Positions 57,155 through 64,000 of a stretch of DNA of 64,000 bases are shown here, one piece after another. The translations under genes were made by a program, and so were the position numbers. Under the pieces are notes generated by a model, which had not been told where the DNA came from, did no database searches, and saw only the letters and a list, made by a program, of their open reading frames with translations. Every line of letters starts with the position of its first letter. The first letter of the stretch is position 1. The DNA comes from JAEYZM01 sp943372195. GTDB lineage: Bacteria; Bacteroidota; Bacteroidia; Sphingobacteriales; Sphingobacteriaceae. The DNA lies in contig CALRXS010000014.1 in assembly GCA_943372195.1 (NCBI GenBank), forward strand, positions 27,701 to 91,700, written 5' to 3'.

Positions 57155-57280
57155 ACCTTTTAAATTTTGTAAATGAAAAAAGCAATTATTTCCTCTGCGA
57201 TAATCTATTAAATACAACGGTCATTACATTATATTTTCTATTATTATTATCGCACCTTTTCATTTCAAAATTTAAAAGGT
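57155..57280. repeat. Long hairpin B1: inverted repeat with 77-nt core
   Basis: Arms 57155-57179 and 57257-57280 pair except for one extra T on the left (ACCTTTTAAATTTTG then AAATGAAAA). The inner stem TGCGATAAT (57197-57205) / ATTATCGCA (57246-57254) occupies the place of the inner TGTGATG/CATCACA stem of hairpin A1, with compensating changes. The boundary after the inner stem, CACC followed by TTTCATTTCAAAA apart from one base, is shared with A1. Confidence 0.72.
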
Positions 57281-57369
57281 TGGGGGATATTTTTACTTCG
57301 TAGATAAGATCTGTAATTTTAACTAATAGCAATATACTTTATATATAACATCCCTTAAAAATTCACTTA

Positions 57370-57494
57370 AGTCTTTGGAATTTTCGAATACAAGGGTGTG
57401 ATACATTCACAGAAAGTAATGCTTTCAATCAGTTATTCTTAATATATAAGTTCGTACTCGGCCAATGACTATTGTATTCGAAAAGCCAAAGACT
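57370..57494. repeat. Long hairpin B2: inverted repeat with 78-nt core
   Basis: Arms 57370-57393 and 57472-57494 pair over about 22 bp with a small bulge (CTTTGG, then GAATACAA). The core is 78 nt, the same length as in A2, and shares AGAAAGTAAT and CAATCAGTTATT with it, then AATG(A/G)CTATT at the right end. With B1 it fills most of the 486-bp gap between def and the next gene. The remaining gap bases are AT-rich with no feature I can name. Confidence 0.75.
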
Positions 57495-57527
57495 GAAAAA
57501 TATATAAAGAAATAAAATTATTATAAT

Positions 57528-57572
57528 ATCCGAATAGATAATAACTAGTAACTAGTTATTATCTATTCGGAT
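57528..57572. repeat. 45-bp perfect palindrome at the end of the next gene
   Basis: Arms of 22 bp (57528-57549 and 57551-57572) around one central A; outer part ATCCGAATAGATAATAAC. It covers the last codons and stop of the minus-strand gene. The inner TAACTAGTAACTAGTTA is shared, with one change, with the palindrome at 62167-62208. Confidence 0.85.
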
Positions 57573-58200
57573 CGTTTTTCAACGAAATCTTCCCCTGATT
57601 CAGCAACTGTATAAACTGATTGATCTTTACGATATCAAGTAATGGGTTGTAGCGATCTTGTCCGCGCCAGTAAAGTTTCTCGCTTTGATTTTGGAAGTAG
57701 TAACGTGCATTTTGTGTACCATCCCAAGCCATAGCCGAACTCAATGCCATCATCGTGCGTTCATCTAAATTACGACGCGCAATCATTAGATCATCATCGG
57801 GTAAGCGAAGTTTTATGAAGGCTTGTTTGAATTGCTCTACTGTTGCATATGGGAAAATATAAATCATCGGCAAATCAATTGCTTCTGATTTTAATTTGAA
57901 GATTGCACTGAGTGAATTGTTGATTAAATTTTCGGGTACTATAAGCTCTTGCTTACGATATCCTAAACAAGAAATTTGAATTGTATCTCCTACGCCTACG
58001 ACTAATGAGAAGAATCCTCTCATGTCTGAATAGGTGCCTCTGTAATTTCTCGAAACGTTGGTGATACTTACAAATGGGAGGGGTATTAAACTATCAGCGT
58101 GTAAAACAATACCTGAAAATTGAACTAACTTTTTCTCTTGTGCTATTGATGTTTGATTAAAACTAATCAATACTAAAATCAAGATTAAAAGTCTTTTCAT
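57559..58200 (-). CDS. Exported carboxypeptidase-regulatory-like protein
   Basis: The start at 58200 gives 213 residues (MKRLLILILVLISFNQTSIA, a signal peptide). A frame extended to 58236 adds a non-signal stretch and is less likely. Residues about 30-110 match the carboxypeptidase-regulatory-like beta domain common in Bacteroidota surface proteins (FSGIVLHADSLIPLPFVSI, then RGTYSDMRGFFSLVV). The rest is helical. Family knowledge: such domains often precede TonB-dependent receptors, but no barrel follows. Function unknown. Confidence 0.78.
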   Translation of the reverse strand: MKRLLILILVLISFNQTSIAQEKKLVQFSGIVLHADSLIPLPFVSITNVSRNYRGTYSDMRGFFSLVVGVGDTIQISCLGYRKQELIVPENLINNSLSAIFKLKSEAIDLPMIYIFPYATVEQFKQAFIKLRLPDDDLMIARRNLDERTMMALSSAMAWDGTQNARYYFQNQSEKLYWRGQDRYNPLLDIVKINQFIQLLNQGKISLKNDPNR

Positions 58201-58239
58201 AGATAGTGTTTTACACGCCGAAATTAGAGAACGCAAATA

Positions 58240-58536
58240 TTAACCTCTTAGTCTTTCAGGTAATACTGCATTCGGATCATCCATATCTGTGATGTTGATC
58301 GCTTCTACCGAATTGATTTCTGGTACCGCACGCTTTAACGCTTGCTCAACACCTGCTTTTAAGGTCATGATACTCATCGGACATGAACCACAAGCTCCTA
58401 ATAATTTCAACTTAACGACCATATCTTCAGTGATTTCGTGTAATGCCACGTTACCACCATCTGCTTCTAAATAAGGTCTTATTTGGTCTAGAGCTGTTTC
58501 AATACGCTCTATTAATTCTGGACTTGAATTATTCAT
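58240..58536 (-). CDS. NifU-like Fe-S biogenesis protein (Nfu)
   Basis: A 98-residue NifU C-terminal domain protein. The scaffold cysteines are C49-G-S-C52 in [16 protein letters not shown]. It begins with a helix and [15 protein letters not shown]. Family knowledge: carries [4Fe-4S] clusters to target proteins. A TAACTTTG box lies upstream at 58553-58560. The Mrp ATPase gene precedes it by 43 bp; both act in Fe-S cluster delivery. Confidence 0.93.
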   Translation of the reverse strand: MNNSSPELIERIETALDQIRPYLEADGGNVALHEITEDMVVKLKLLGACGSCPMSIMTLKAGVEQALKRAVPEINSVEAINITDMDDPNAVLPERLRG

Positions 58537-58552
58537 AACTATAATATTTATA

Positions 58553-58560
58553 CAAAGTTA
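58553..58560 (-). promoter_or_regulatory. -7 box (TAACTTTG) for nfu
   Basis: The minus strand reads TAACTTTG, 16 nt before the nfu ATG at 58536. Confidence 0.4.
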
Positions 58561-58579
58561 ATTATTATTTATAACAATT

Positions 58580-59659
58580 CTAATTAAGAATAGTTTCCTG
58601 CATTCCAGCATTTAATATAGCCACTTGTTGCGCCACATTCGATGATATAGATGCAAATGATTTAGCCATTGGGTGATCATCTTTCAAGATAATCGGCTCG
58701 CCTTGTTCTCCTGCTTCACCTACTGCCTGCACCAATGGAATTTCACCTAAAAACGGAATCTCGAATTGCTCTGCTAATTTTCTTCCTCCTTCTTTACCGA
58801 ATAAGAAATATTTATGATCAGGGAATTCTTCTGGTATAAAGTATGACATATTCTCTACAACACCTAAAATTGGTACTTTAATGGCATCCATCTTAAACAT
58901 TGAAATACCTTTACGTGTATCTGCTAATGCTACGTTTTGTGGAGTCGTTACAATCACCGCACCTGTTACTGGGAAGTTCTGTGCCAAAGTAATATGCACA
59001 TCACCAGTACCCGGAGGCGTGTCAACAATTAAATAATCTAACTCTCCCCAATTAGCATCCATGAACATTTGACGCAATGCGCTAGTCACCATCGGACCTC
59101 TCCACGGAATCGCTTGTCCGGGTTCTGTAAAGAATCCAATCGATAATAATTTCACCCCATATTTTTCTAATGGCATCAACTTCACTTTATCGCCATCTTT
59201 CTCAGCATTCGGACGTGCGCCTTCAAGTTTGAACATCATAGGTATCGACGGACCGTAAATATCTGCGTCAATTAATCCGACTTTCGCACCTTGCTTCGAT
59301 AATCCGATAGCCAAATTCACCGCAACCGTAGATTTACCTACACCACCTTTACCTGATGCTACTAATATTACGTTCTTAATATTTGGGAAACTCTTACCAT
59401 CAAGCTTTTGCGTTACTCTCGAAGTCATGTTAATTTTCACAACCGCTTCTTTATCTACGAAATGATGTATCGCATTCACACATGCATTATGAATTAACTC
59501 TTTCAATGGGCATGCAGGTGTAGTAAGAATCACACTGAACGAAACTTCTTTATCGTTGATTTTTATATCTTCAATCATGTTCAGCGTCACCAAATCTTTC
59601 TTCAAATCTGGCTCTTCAACATGACTTAATGCTTTTAAAATATCTTCTTTAGTATACAT
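58580..59659 (-). CDS. Mrp/NBP35 family Fe-S carrier ATPase (ApbC)
   Basis: A 359-residue protein. The N-terminal 90 residues are a MIP18/DUF59 domain with the cysteine in TTPACPLKEL. The ATPase domain has the Mrp P-loop VASGKGGVGKSTVAVNLA, then IDADIYGPSIPMMF and DTPPGTGDVHITL. Family knowledge: Mrp/ApbC proteins bind and transfer Fe-S clusters. Its place next to nfu supports a shared role. A TACATTTG box (59676-59683) is 16 nt upstream. Confidence 0.93.
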   Translation of the reverse strand: MYTKEDILKALSHVEEPDLKKDLVTLNMIEDIKINDKEVSFSVILTTPACPLKELIHNACVNAIHHFVDKEAVVKINMTSRVTQKLDGKSFPNIKNVILVASGKGGVGKSTVAVNLAIGLSKQGAKVGLIDADIYGPSIPMMFKLEGARPNAEKDGDKVKLMPLEKYGVKLLSIGFFTEPGQAIPWRGPMVTSALRQMFMDANWGELDYLIVDTPPGTGDVHITLAQNFPVTGAVIVTTPQNVALADTRKGISMFKMDAIKVPILGVVENMSYFIPEEFPDHKYFLFGKEGGRKLAEQFEIPFLGEIPLVQAVGEAGEQGEPIILKDDHPMAKSFASISSNVAQQVAILNAGMQETILN

Positions 59660-59675
59660 AAGTTTAAAATATGTG

Positions 59676-59683
59676 CAAATGTA
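59676..59683 (-). promoter_or_regulatory. -7 box (TACATTTG) for the mrp gene
   Basis: The minus strand reads TACATTTG, a perfect TAnnTTTG, 16 nt before the ATG. Confidence 0.45.
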
Positions 59684-59728
59684 TCAAAAGAACTTATTTA
59701 AAGGGCTTTTGTTTGAGAAAATTATTGA

Positions 59729-60124
59729 TTATCGAAGGTGAATATGACTGCTTTGCAATGCAACATTGCCCGAAGCATCGATTGCCTTTATGTCGAAGTT
59801 CAAATCACTGAATCTCGGGTCATTCATAATTACAAATGTGTCTATTCTATCGGTCTGACTTTGAGGGAAACGTTGAACAGTCATGATCGTCTCTTCCGTT
59901 TCTAAATATAATCTTACGGATGTTTCTTTCAAGGAGACATTGTCTTTAAACTCCACGGTAAAATACGCCGTATCGCCGAAATCATAAGCCTGATGTGCGT
60001 ATTGAGGTGATATCTTAGTAATTGTTGGCAATTCTTTATCTGTAGGCTCATCTGAATCTTTCTCACACGAAACCAAAATGCTAGTACTAATTAAAGCAAG
60101 AAATAAAATCTTTATCAACTTCAT
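59729..60124 (-). CDS. Small lipoprotein, DUF4625-like
   Basis: A 131-residue protein with lipobox L-V-S-C20. The mature part is a single beta-sandwich domain (FGDTAYFTVEFKDNVSLKET, then IKAIDASGNVALQ) resembling DUF4625 lipoproteins of Bacteroidota. Surface location is inferred from the lipobox. No partner is obvious; the divergent GT51 gene starts 76 bp away. Confidence 0.7.
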   Translation of the reverse strand: MKLIKILFLALISTSILVSCEKDSDEPTDKELPTITKISPQYAHQAYDFGDTAYFTVEFKDNVSLKETSVRLYLETEETIMTVQRFPQSQTDRIDTFVIMNDPRFSDLNFDIKAIDASGNVALQSSHIHLR

Positions 60125-60199
60125 GTTGAATATTTAGCAAAGTTCTTGCCAATTTGCATTTTTACAAGCATATTTATAATATTCGCTCAATCATATCAA

Positions 60200-62167
60200 A
60201 TGAAAAAAGTTAAAATAGTTATTTTTGTCGTGGTCGCACTTGTTCTTATAACATTTGTAACTGCCTTTGCTATGCGTGAGCGTATACTCCATAAGATCAT
60301 CGATAAAATCGTTCAGTCTGAAAAAAGGAAACACGATTTAAATATTAAGATTAATGAGGCGAAATTCGTCGGACTTACAAGTGTAAGTTTCAAAGGTATA
60401 AGTGTAGTACCTCAAGACCGCGATACCTTATTGCGAGTTGAAAATTTTAAAGTAAGTGTTTCTATACTTCCATTATTCTTAGGTCATATAAAAATCGATG
60501 AGTTAAAAACAAATAATGCGGTATTGAATATCATCCATAAAAAAGGAATAAGAAATTTCGATTTTTTATTGAAGCGTGATACTACCAATATTGATACTAC
60601 TAAGACGGATGGTGCTGGTATTGACATTGCCTCTATCGTAAATAATTTAATCAACAAAGTTTTGTACAAAGTGCCGAATGAAATGTTAATTGAAAATTAT
60701 TTATTGAATGTAGTCGATAATGATTTAACATTTCAAATTAAAGCAAATGATATTCGAATAGAAGATCATGAATTGAATTCAACATTTATATTAAATAATA
60801 ACGAAGCGGTATGGCATATGCAGGGTCATGTATATGCATCAGATAAAAAATTAGACGTCAAGTTTTTTGCTAATAATCAAAAAGTGGTGTTGCCGTATTT
60901 AGAGCAGAAGTTCGGACTTAAATTAAGTTTCGATACCGTGTCGACACGAATGGATAAGATAGAGTACGTCTCAGATGAGTTGAGAATATTCGGTAATTGG
61001 TCGCTGAAAAATTTATTATTGAATCATCCGAAGATTGCACAAAAAGATGTACAAGTAAATAATGCATCGATAGATTGTAATATGTTCTTTGGCGAAAAAT
61101 TTATTTCTATTGACAGCTCGTCGACAGTATATTTAGGTAATATAAAAGCTAGACCATTTATTAAATACACCATTGGTAAACAAAAAATTTACGAGCTTAA
61201 ATTTGATACAGAAGAATTAGCTGCGCAAGAATTTTTCAATTCCCTACCATCCGGATTATTTAATTCAATTGAAGGAATAAAAGTAAAAGGTAGTTTAGCA
61301 TATCATCTCGATTTTTATCTCGATTCAAAAACACCTTGGCGTTGTAGATTCGATTCAGAGTTAAAGAAAAAAGATTTTGCAATTGAGCAATTTGGCAATG
61401 TAAACTTCTCAAAAATCAATGGCAGTTTTGTTCACATACCTTACGAAGTAGACAGAGCATCACGTCCAATAATTGTTGGTCCTGAGAATCCGAATTTCGT
61501 ACCTTATGATCAAATATCTAATTTCATTAAGAATGCTTTACTTACTACCGAAGATCCATTGTTCTTTTCACATCGTGGTTTTTACGAAGAAGCATTTCGT
61601 CAATCAATCGCTGCGAATTATGTAGCAAAAAGATTCAAACGAGGTGGCAGTACTATCTCAATGCAATTAGTAAAAAATGTTTTCTTAAATAGAAATAAAA
61701 CAGTCGCGAGAAAGTTAGAAGAATTGATCATTGTTTGGTTGATAGAAAACAATCGATTGAGTTCAAAGCAAAGAATGTATGAAGTGTATTTGAACATCAT
61801 TGAGTGGGCACCTAATGTTTACGGTATAGCAGAAGCATCGAGATTTTATTTCAACAAACGCCCTTCAGAATTGAACTTAGGAGAAAGCATTTTCTTAGCT
61901 AGCATTGTTCCGAAACCAAAGAAATTCAAATATTCTTTCTTACCAAACGGAGAGTTAAAACCATACATGCACAACTATTTCAAATTCATAGGAGGCTTAA
62001 TGGTGAAGCGAGGTAAGGTACAAGAGATCGATACCATTGGTATGTTCAAATCAGTATCATTACGCGGCGCTGCAAGAGATTATGTAGTGCCAGATTCGTT
62101 GATGAATTATGAAGAGCCAGATGTAGAGTTGGAAGAACTAAAATCTTTGTTGGAAGAACAGAAGTAA
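60200..62167 (+). CDS. Glycosyltransferase-51 (peptidoglycan polymerase) with a large N-terminal AsmA-like region
   Basis: The start at 60200 gives 655 residues (MKKVKIVIFVVVALV, one membrane anchor). Residues about 30-420 consist of beta-rich repeats like the AsmA/DUF748 group (AKFVGLTSVSFKGISVVPQD). Residues about 430-610 are a GT51 domain: catalytic E451 in TTEDPLFFSHRGF, then RGGSTISMQLVKNVFL and EVYLNIIEWAPNVYGI. There is no transpeptidase domain after it. Family knowledge: GT51 domains polymerise lipid II into glycan strands. The N-terminal part is unlike the usual MtgA (about 240 residues) or class A PBPs. A palindrome follows the stop. Confidence 0.85.
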   Translation: MKKVKIVIFVVVALVLITFVTAFAMRERILHKIIDKIVQSEKRKHDLNIKINEAKFVGLTSVSFKGISVVPQDRDTLLRVENFKVSVSILPLFLGHIKIDELKTNNAVLNIIHKKGIRNFDFLLKRDTTNIDTTKTDGAGIDIASIVNNLINKVLYKVPNEMLIENYLLNVVDNDLTFQIKANDIRIEDHELNSTFILNNNEAVWHMQGHVYASDKKLDVKFFANNQKVVLPYLEQKFGLKLSFDTVSTRMDKIEYVSDELRIFGNWSLKNLLLNHPKIAQKDVQVNNASIDCNMFFGEKFISIDSSSTVYLGNIKARPFIKYTIGKQKIYELKFDTEELAAQEFFNSLPSGLFNSIEGIKVKGSLAYHLDFYLDSKTPWRCRFDSELKKKDFAIEQFGNVNFSKINGSFVHIPYEVDRASRPIIVGPENPNFVPYDQISNFIKNALLTTEDPLFFSHRGFYEEAFRQSIAANYVAKRFKRGGSTISMQLVKNVFLNRNKTVARKLEELIIVWLIENNRLSSKQRMYEVYLNIIEWAPNVYGIAEASRFYFNKRPSELNLGESIFLASIVPKPKKFKYSFLPNGELKPYMHNYFKFIGGLMVKRGKVQEIDTIGMFKSVSLRGAARDYVVPDSLMNYEEPDVELEELKSLLEEQK

Positions 62168-62208
62168 AATTCTAGTAACTAGTAACCAGTTACTAGTTAC
62201 TAGAATTT
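62167..62208. repeat. 42-bp palindrome between the GT51 and comM genes
   Basis: Arms 62167-62186 and 62189-62208, perfect over 20 bp, with CA in the centre; core TAACTAGTAACCAGTTA. It links the stop codons of two convergent genes. It shares the core with the palindrome at 57528-57572. Confidence 0.85.
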
Positions 62209-62918
62209 CATTTCCCCCAATCATCCCTATCTAAACTCCTATACTGTATTGCCTCTGATAGGTGTTCGATTTTTATTTCTTCAGAGCCGTCTAAGTCTGC
62301 AATAGTGCGCGATACTTTTAATATTCTATCGTATGCACGAGCTGATAAGTTTAGACGTTCCATGGCTGTGCGCAAAAGTGCATTCCCAGTATCTGAGATT
62401 TGACACATTTCTTTTACTTGCTTTGTACTTATTTGAGCGTTATTATGAATCTCTTCGTATTCATGATATCTCTCTTCTTGAATTTTTCTTGCTTTCATAA
62501 CTCTCGTTCTGATTTCATTACTGTTTTCTGAATTTCTATTGGTCGTTAATTCATTAAAATCAACAGGCGTTACTTCTAAATGAATATCTATTCTATCAAG
62601 TAATGGTCCAGATACTCTGCTTAAATATTTTTGCACCACTCCTGGTCCGCAGCTACATTCTTTTGTGGGGTGGTTAAAGTATCCACAGGGACATGGATTC
62701 ATTGATGCCACTAACATAAAACTAGCAGGGTAATCAACACTAAATTTAGATCTAGCAATTGATACTTTTCGTTCTTCTAAAGGTTGACGCATTACTTCTA
62801 ATACTGATCTTTTAAACTCTGGCAGTTCATCTAAAAATAATACTCCGTTATGAGCTAATGATATTTCACCTGGTTGCGGAAATCCACCTCCGCCTACAAG
62901 TGCTACATCACTTGTTGT
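62208..62918 (-). pseudogene. comM: C-terminal half of comM/yifB (Mg-chelatase-like AAA), interrupted by an insertion
   Basis: On the minus strand the frame from 62918 reads T-T-S-D-V-A-L-V-G-G-G-G-F-P-Q-P-G-E-I-S, then the Walker B region NGVLFLDELPEFKRSVLEV, and continues to the stop at 62208 with CPCGYFNHPTKECSCG and the C-terminal helical part. This is the second half of ComM/YifB. Upstream of the T-S-D codons the sequence no longer matches the family (no P-H-H) and meets an in-frame stop. The P-loop half is missing here and should lie beyond the right edge if the gene was split by an insertion. An in-frame ATG at 62792 exists, but the protein from it would lack Walker A and B. Family knowledge: ComM is a helicase acting in natural transformation. 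Confidence 0.9.
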
Positions 62919-62945
62919 GTTAAAGTAGAAATTGTATATTTGTTA
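62905..62945. other. Left junction of an integrated element in comM
   Basis: Host-like codons end about 62913-62918 (TGTTGT on the plus strand). The sequence beyond, to the recombinase ATG, is AT-rich and unrelated to comM. This is the likely attL region. The exact core cannot be set without the right junction. Confidence 0.6.
62935..62942 (+). promoter_or_regulatory. -7 box (TATATTTG) for the recombinase gene
   Basis: TATATTTG fits TAnnTTTG and ends 4 nt before the ATG at 62947. A TTG at 62912-62914, in the comM-like sequence, lies 20 bp upstream and could be the -33 element. Confidence 0.5.
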
Positions 62946-62946
62946 T

Positions 62947-64000
62947 ATGACACTTGGTATATACAGAAGAGTTTCCACTGAGGAACAAGTAATTAAAGGT
63001 CTTTCCTTAGATAATCAAGAACTTAGAGGGAAAGAATTAGCATTAAAACTAGGTTTTGATTACAAAGTATATACAGATGCCGGTGTTTCAGGTACAATTG
63101 CTTTTAATAAAAGAGAAGGATTAAGTTCTCTAATAAATGATATTGGAGAGGGTAAAATTCAAGCTGTATTTATTACTGATTTAGATAGATTATCAAGAGG
63201 AGGTATAGTAGAAATTACTATTCTTAAAAAAATTCTAAAGGATAATAATGTTCGATTATTTGATATTAATCAAGAAATAGACTTAAATGACATTAATCAA
63301 GACCTACTTACTGACATAAAAGGGTTACTTGCGGCATTTGAGACTAAAAAAACTTCAATTCGCATAAAACAGAATTTAGAAAAAAGCATAAAAGATGGTA
63401 AGGCTTCAGGAGGACCATTAATGCCATTTGGTTATAAGAAAGATGAAAACAAATACTTAATAATAGAAACCGAAGAAGCGGAGATTGTAAAACGCATATT
63501 CAATCTTGCTTTAGATGGGAAAGGAACTAAGGTAATTTCAACTATACTGAATTCTGAAGGTATTCCTACAAAAAGAGGAAGAGTTAGTACTGGGTCTAAA
63601 TTGTTGATTAGAGGAAAGAAATTAACATCCTTCGTATGGAGAGATGCTGTAATTTATAAAATCTTGACAAATCCAATTTATAAAGGCGAAAGGAAATATC
63701 GAGACAAGACATTCTCTAGTCCTACAATAATTCAACCAGAAATATTTGATATGGTTCAAAATTCGTTAAAAGAACGGGACCAATATAAGAATACAACTAA
63801 TAAATATGAATATCTTCTAAAAGGCCTAATAATTTGTCCTGTATGTAAAAAAAGGTTCTACGGGCACAAAAGAGCTAATGGAAGAGATAATGCCTACATA
63901 TGTGGCTCAAATAGATATACCGGTGAATTTTGTGGTAATGTTGGAATAAGTATAGATTTTCTTAATAATCTTATACTTGATAGTATTAAGAATTTCAATA
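62947..64000 (+). CDS. Large serine recombinase (site-specific integrase), 3' end outside window
   Basis: The open frame from ATG 62947 runs to the right edge, 351 codons, with no stop. The resolvase domain starts MTLGIYRRVSTEEQVIKGLS, with the catalytic serine at residue 10, and has ITDLDRLSRGG with R81 and R84. The recombinase domain follows (about 145-260; MPFGYKKDENKYL, ILNSEGIPTKRGR, then YKILTNPIYKGERKYRDK). A zinc-ribbon begins with CPVC near residue 297 and a second cysteine pair near 318-330. Family knowledge: large serine recombinases insert phages, transposons or islands at specific sites, without a palindrome-based core. The position next to the split comM indicates that it mediates insertion there. 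It is probably read into the element. Confidence 0.93.
   Translation, partial: MTLGIYRRVSTEEQVIKGLSLDNQELRGKELALKLGFDYKVYTDAGVSGTIAFNKREGLSSLINDIGEGKIQAVFITDLDRLSRGGIVEITILKKILKDNNVRLFDINQEIDLNDINQDLLTDIKGLLAAFETKKTSIRIKQNLEKSIKDGKASGGPLMPFGYKKDENKYLIIETEEAEIVKRIFNLALDGKGTKVISTILNSEGIPTKRGRVSTGSKLLIRGKKLTSFVWRDAVIYKILTNPIYKGERKYRDKTFSSPTIIQPEIFDMVQNSLKERDQYKNTTNKYEYLLKGLIICPVCKKRFYGHKRANGRDNAYICGSNRYTGEFCGNVGISIDFLNNLILDSIKNFN

Noticed and set aside
57591..57620. Apparent extra copy of the hairpin core (AACTGATTGAT) near 57.6 kb
   Set aside because: It lies in a coding sequence, has no flanking arms, and the match is short.
62208..62792. comM read as an intact short gene from the internal ATG
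   Set aside because: The reading frame extends to 62918 with clear ComM motifs before that ATG, so this is the 3' part of a broken gene.

Overview
This window is a chromosomal stretch of a low-GC member of the Bacteroidota. The evidence is a GldH gliding lipoprotein, two proteins with type IX secretion (T9SS) sorting tails, an Alternative Complex III plus caa3-type oxidase cluster, the lptE-secG-groESL order, and repeated TAnnTTTG promoter boxes close to start codons. I cannot assign a genus; a Chitinophagales- or Sphingobacteriales-like lineage is a guess. The sequence is gene-dense. No tRNA, rRNA or CRISPR array was seen.

Layout. 1-4.0 kb: end of lptE, a TPR-like protein, secG, groES and groEL. 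4.0-6.5 kb (minus): a lipoprotein, then lipB with a serine beta-lactamase-like hydrolase. 6.6-14.4 kb (plus): yraN, a paired-hairpin intergenic region, prfB with its programmed frameshift, a three-gene transhydrogenase, an exported protein and dnaG. 14.4-19.0 kb (minus): a sugar-type MFS transporter and a large repeat-containing T9SS protein. 19.2-31.3 kb: phosphopantetheinyl transferase, dcd, a secreted cyclophilin, a TPR protein, a zinc-ribbon/NIF3 pair, a ParA-like ATPase, a DMT transporter, recG, a membrane thioredoxin-like protein and a deoxyhypusine-synthase-like protein.

31.5-48.4 kb is one long co-directional respiratory cluster. Six ACIII genes (actA-F) take electrons from quinol. 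The caa3-type oxidase (coxB, coxA, two subunit III genes, subunit IV) reduces oxygen. ctaA, ctaB, a Sco protein and a DUF420 protein supply heme A and copper assembly. 48.4-57.1 kb holds DUF2461 and UPF0173 proteins, typA, murF, the holB-ricT-gldH group (minus), ruvX and def. 57.1-57.5 kb is a second paired-hairpin region. 57.6-62.2 kb has a carboxypeptidase-regulatory-like protein, nfu, mrp, a small lipoprotein and a glycosyltransferase-51 protein with an unusual N-terminus.

At the right edge, a comM (yifB, Mg-chelatase-like) gene is cut at its T-S-D codons. A large serine recombinase gene begins 28 bp inside the break and runs off the window. This looks like the left end of an integrated element.

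The most novel signal is a four-copy family of long-stem hairpins with a conserved 76-78 nt core. They occur as inverted pairs at two distant intergenic sites, and the stems differ between copies while pairing is kept. Several long perfect palindromes also mark gene ends.
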